Shown here piece after piece: positions 61,331 to 64,000 of a DNA stretch of 64,000 nucleotides. The first letter of the stretch is position 1, and each line of letters opens with the position of its first letter. The DNA lies in contig OX336389.2 of NCBI GenBank assembly GCA_946902985.2, forward strand, positions 981,458,482 to 981,522,481, given 5' to 3'. The DNA comes from Meconema thalassinum (lineage: Eukaryota; Arthropoda; Insecta; Orthoptera; Tettigoniidae). The position numbers were made by a program, and so were the translations under genes. A model generated the notes under the pieces. It did not search any database and was not told the DNA's origin. It saw only the letters and a program-made list of their open reading frames with translations.

Positions 61331-61650
61331 TTTCTGGTCCCCTCTTTCGTTTGCTGTATTTTTCTACGGTTTACGATTTGACTCGAAGTATGTGTGTGTT
61401 GATTTTTCCTTAACCCTTCTTAGTGTATCGTGCATACCGTTGTGCTACAGCCCCTATGGATACATTAGGCAGGCGAATGGTTTAGGTTAGCAAATTTCTG
61501 TCTGTGTGTTCAAACATTACGTGTGACGGGTATGTGCTACTGTGGTGCAATCTATACAGAAGCTATTGGGCGAAGAGGCAACTGTGTCCAGCATTCCTAC
61601 CATAACAACAACAACAACACTTTCATTGTGACGCCATCTTGCCGCAGGCG

Positions 61651-62486
61651 AATCCTATTCGTGTTGGTGCTGCCGTTTATTCTCCCCAACTAGATATTTC
61701 ACTACAATACTGTATATCTTCCTCGATTTCCATCTTTACGGCTGAAGCCTTTGCCATCCGACAGGCCTTGCTTTATATTAAACAACATCATATTCGCCAG
61801 TCTCTTATTTGTACCGATTCTCTTAGCGTGCTCAGGGCTCTTTCGAACATCTCCAATACTGATAATTGGTACCTTATGCAAATTCTCTGTTTAACTTTCG
61901 AACTTTCTAAACTTGATTTTGATGTTATCTTTCTATGGCTTCCTAGCCACTCCCATATTCCTGGTAATGAATTGGTTGATACCATGGCTAAAAACGCTGC
62001 CCAAGGACACGGTGATACGTATGATTTAGCAATATCATAAGCTGATCTGCTCCCTGAAATTCAAACTCACTTACGTCAAGAGTGGCAACAATGGTGGAAT
62101 TCCTCTTCGCACTCCAAAGCAACCTTTTATCATCGATTACAGCCCATACCCCCCTTCAAGCCATGGTTCTCTACCGGACAATATACTCGCCGTCATATCA
62201 CAACCATTATTCGCCTCCGTTTTAATCATGCTTCATCCTCTGTTCATTTAGCCCGCCTCCGTTTCCACCCTTGCCCTATGTGCGATTGTGGGCAGTTTTT
62301 GGAACTATCAATCACATATTCTTTCAATGTTCCCTTTATGATTCTCACAGACCTCAATTTTTTCATACCTTATTCAATCAAGGCTTTCAACTTCCCTTAA
62401 CTATCGAAACCCTTCCTACCTCTCCAACCGACCCAGTCATTACCTCGCTATTAACCTTTATTGATGCTTGTAACCTTACATTTTGA
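61651..62486 (+). pseudogene. LINE A ORF2, rest of RNase H and C-terminus
   Basis: Resumes from the break at 48471: PIRVGAAVYSP, FTAEAFAIRQALLYI, ICTDSLSVLRAL and LWLPSHSHIPGNELVD complete the RNase H motifs. After a TAA at 62038-62040, DLLPEIQTHLRQEW and RRHITTIIRLRFNHA follow, then CDCG and HIFFQC, in shifted frames. Confidence 0.9.
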
Positions 62487-62734
62487 TTTTCGGACCTTTA
62501 TGTGTGACTCGGTTGTGTTTACGTTTTAGGAAGTCGTCATTGTGGATCAATTGACGTGAAGAATAATTCCCCTGTCTCCTTGGTTTCACTTCCTTTTATT
62601 ATCTCTCTTGTTAGCCACATTCCTTCATTTGGTGGATGGTTCTTAAAACCTTAGTTACAATCCGAACCTCGTTATTGGGTAACATGATTTACGCTATGCC
62701 CAAACACCCCCTAAAAGAGGAGAAGAAGAAGAAG
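62487..62734 (+). other. LINE A 3' UTR and (GAA)n tail
   Basis: gtggatcaattgacgtgaag recalls gatggatcacttcggtgtgaag of the truncated LINE ends. The tail agaagaagaagaag ends at 62734 and touches copy C. Confidence 0.8.
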
Positions 62735-63276
62735 TAGTGTCCATACTGTAATGATATCTATACTGTGCCTGAACGGAGCATGGAAGAATAATACTTCTTC
62801 TTCCATGGACGGAGGGATTTTAGGAGTACAAAAACAGATTGAAGGGTCGCATTCGTATCCCAACCTCCATACGGTGTACATCTGTGCAGTGAGTGGTATC
62901 GGGTGTAGGGAACGTGCTTTTGAGTGTTGTTTGGACGTCGGGTTTGTGGCCTGTTATTTGTTTAGTGTGTTAGTTCTCGTTAGTGTTTAATCAGGTTAGT
63001 ACCCCCCCTCCTTTATAGGGGATAACTATTCAACATGTAGTCCGAAAGTGGTGGTAGTCAGATGGGGCAACCACTGGACGACTTTGAACACGTGGAATAC
63101 GAGGGTGTAGCGTCCGTTGATAGTATGCTTGTAGTGTCGGAGGTTGAGCTAGTATCAACTCCAACAACTTCCATTTCTGAATCATCTCCAATTATTGCTA
63201 ATCGACAGCCATTGTCAAATGACAATCGATATTATGACCATCACACAGGGCCGTACACGGTGTTTGTGCAAGGTGG
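62735..63276 (+). mobile_element. I-like LINE copy C, 5' end
   Basis: Begins tagtgtccatactg right after copy A's tail; copy A itself begins ttgtgtcattcg, similarly placed. It has about 300 bp of 5' UTR, then ORF1, cut by a BEL LTR at 63277. The rest presumably lies beyond the window. Confidence 0.8.
63035..63276 (+). pseudogene. LINE C ORF1 start, interrupted
   Basis: Two in-frame ATGs: at 63035, followed at once by TAG, and at 63062 (MGQPLDDFEHVEYEG). The first aligns with the start of copy B, so that start is probably dead. DHHTGPYTVFVQGG matches copies A and B and ends at the LTR junction. Confidence 0.82.
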
Positions 63277-64000
63277 TGCATTCTTGGAATGCACGGTACC
63301 TGAGATTATAATTTTGAATGCTTTTGCACGTTCTTTCCTTCCTTTTTGTCAGACACCAACAGTGATCTTCTGTTCTCTCTTAGGGGTTCAGGTCTCTTAT
63401 ATTTTGTATGAGTCTGTTCCAGATATATATTCTGTGACCCACCTAGCGTCATATAACAACAAATCTCTGAAGCTCTTCAACTCTTCCTCGCGCAAGAGGA
63501 ATTCCATATCCATTTGGCTACCAGATACTGTTGTCAACTCTTTGAAGACCAGCTCAGCAAGAAATCAATTTGTTGTATTTAAGTTGGTTATGCTGATATG
63601 TATACCTTTTGTTTCCTACCCCCACTCTTTCCCCTTCTGTGGTCTCTCCGTGCTCCGTTGAGCTGCTCTCACTTCTTAGTCGGCAGTCGTAGTGATCAGT
63701 TAAGGCTCAACCAGAGTCAGCCTCCTGACCTAACGAGGCATTTTTTAAATTCCACGCCATGTTGGAACTTTAAGCATCAGTGAAGAACTTCACCCTCGCC
63801 ATGCAACAAAGATAAGTACCTGATTCGAGTTTTAACCTCATCTTCATGATTTTACTTACCACATGCTTTTAACTATCTTTTATGGGCAGTGTGAGGTTAC
63901 TTGTTTTTGGGCAGAATCATCCTCCGCGGGATTTTCCATGTTGAGCCTTTGTTTAATCAAGCTAATCTTAGTGAAAAGCAGCATTTCTTATGCTTGCCAA
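63277..64000 (+). repeat. BEL/Pao LTR of a diverged relative, cut by window end
   Basis: Starts tgcattcttggaatgca and parallels 10535 onward (ccaacagtgatcttct, cctcctgacctaacgaggca, agaatcatcctccgcggg), but is clearly more diverged than the 2.2/10.5-kb pair and lacks about 85 bp matching 10789-10873. A solo LTR or the left end of another element; the window stops before this can be told. Confidence 0.9.

Larger units (their letters stand above)
53151..61620 (+). mobile_element. I-like LINE copy B
   Basis: ORF1 at 53301-54692, ORF2 at 54728-61330, and a 3' end with ttgggcgaagaggcaactgt followed by (AAC)n (cataacaacaacaacaacac). Interrupted at about 55013-57908 by a tandem-repeat insertion that carries a Tc1. 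Protein motifs parallel copy A throughout, but tail and sequence show a different family. Inserted near the 5' end of the CR1-like LINE. Confidence 0.88.
48472..61650 (-). mobile_element. CR1-like LINE (minus strand), itself split by LINE B
   Basis: 3' end at the left (tagatagatagattttatta, an ATCT-type tail); ORF2, ORF1 and 5' UTR run rightward to about 53150. LINE B follows, and about 30 bp of the 5' end reappear at 61621-61650 (cgcctgcggcaagatggcgt on the minus strand). Copy A coding resumes exactly at 61651. Only a 3-bp duplication (aat) is evident. Assigned to the CR1/L2/Daphne group from the esterase-like ORF1 and KLYNKLP C-terminus. Confidence 0.8.
38296..62734 (+). mobile_element. I-like LINE copy A, host of a five-level nest
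   Basis: Begins ttgtgtcattcg right after an (AAG)n tail and ends in agaagaagaagaag at 62734. Own sequence: 38296-38595, 44222-48471 (minus the SINE tail at 47961-48020) and 61651-62734, together about 5.6 kb. It encodes ORF1 (RNA-binding, CCHC knuckles) and ORF2 (endonuclease, RT, RNase H). RNase H after RT and a trinucleotide 3' tail point to the I/R1 group. Inserted elements: hAT (38596-44221), SINE tail, and a CR1-like LINE (48472-61650). Confidence 0.9.

Overview
This is eukaryotic nuclear DNA, most likely from an insect with a large, repeat-swollen genome. The evidence is AT-rich sequence, tRNA-derived SINEs, BEL/Pao, I-like and CR1-like retroelements, and piggyBac, hAT, Tc1 and PIF/Harbinger-like DNA transposons. 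There are no operons, no rRNA or stand-alone tRNA genes and no CRISPR. Nearly all recognisable coding potential belongs to transposable elements (TEs). The only candidate host coding sequence is a two-exon gene start at about 29.7 kb.

Layout. (1) 1-2.23 kb: AT-rich DNA without a recognised gene. (2) 2.23-13.39 kb: a young BEL/Pao LTR retrotransposon with very long LTRs (about 2.85 kb, about 1% apart), a Gag-protease frame and an RT-RNase H-integrase frame. (3) 13.4-23 kb: mostly unassigned DNA with one SINE. (4) 23.0-24.0 kb: a 251-bp tandem array carrying TATA-like boxes, then a truncated LINE 3' end. (5) 24.15-29.57 kb: three PIF/Harbinger-like non-autonomous elements, one inserted inside a copy of itself. 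(6) 29.6-38.3 kb: the possible host gene start, two SINE families, LINE and Harbinger fragments, and a piggyBac remnant with perfect TIRs and TTAA ends that carries a SINE. (7) 38.3-62.7 kb: one I-like LINE (copy A) swollen to 24 kb by nested insertions. (8) 62.7-64 kb: another I-like LINE (copy C), cut by a BEL LTR that runs off the window.

The nest in region 7 can be read as a time series. Copy A holds a hAT element in ORF1 (itself holding a LINE fragment and a SINE), a 60-bp SINE tail in ORF2, and a CR1-like LINE on the minus strand in its RNase H. That CR1-like LINE holds a second I-like LINE (copy B) close to its 5' end. Copy B holds a 2.9-kb tandem-repeat-rich insertion, and that holds a Tc1 element with a single nonsense codon.

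Target-site duplications (TSDs) and terminal repeats were read directly from the sequence for most insertions, so these boundaries are firm. Family names rest on motif recognition alone. Many frame breaks in otherwise well-preserved elements fall in homopolymer runs, so some may be assembly errors rather than mutations.
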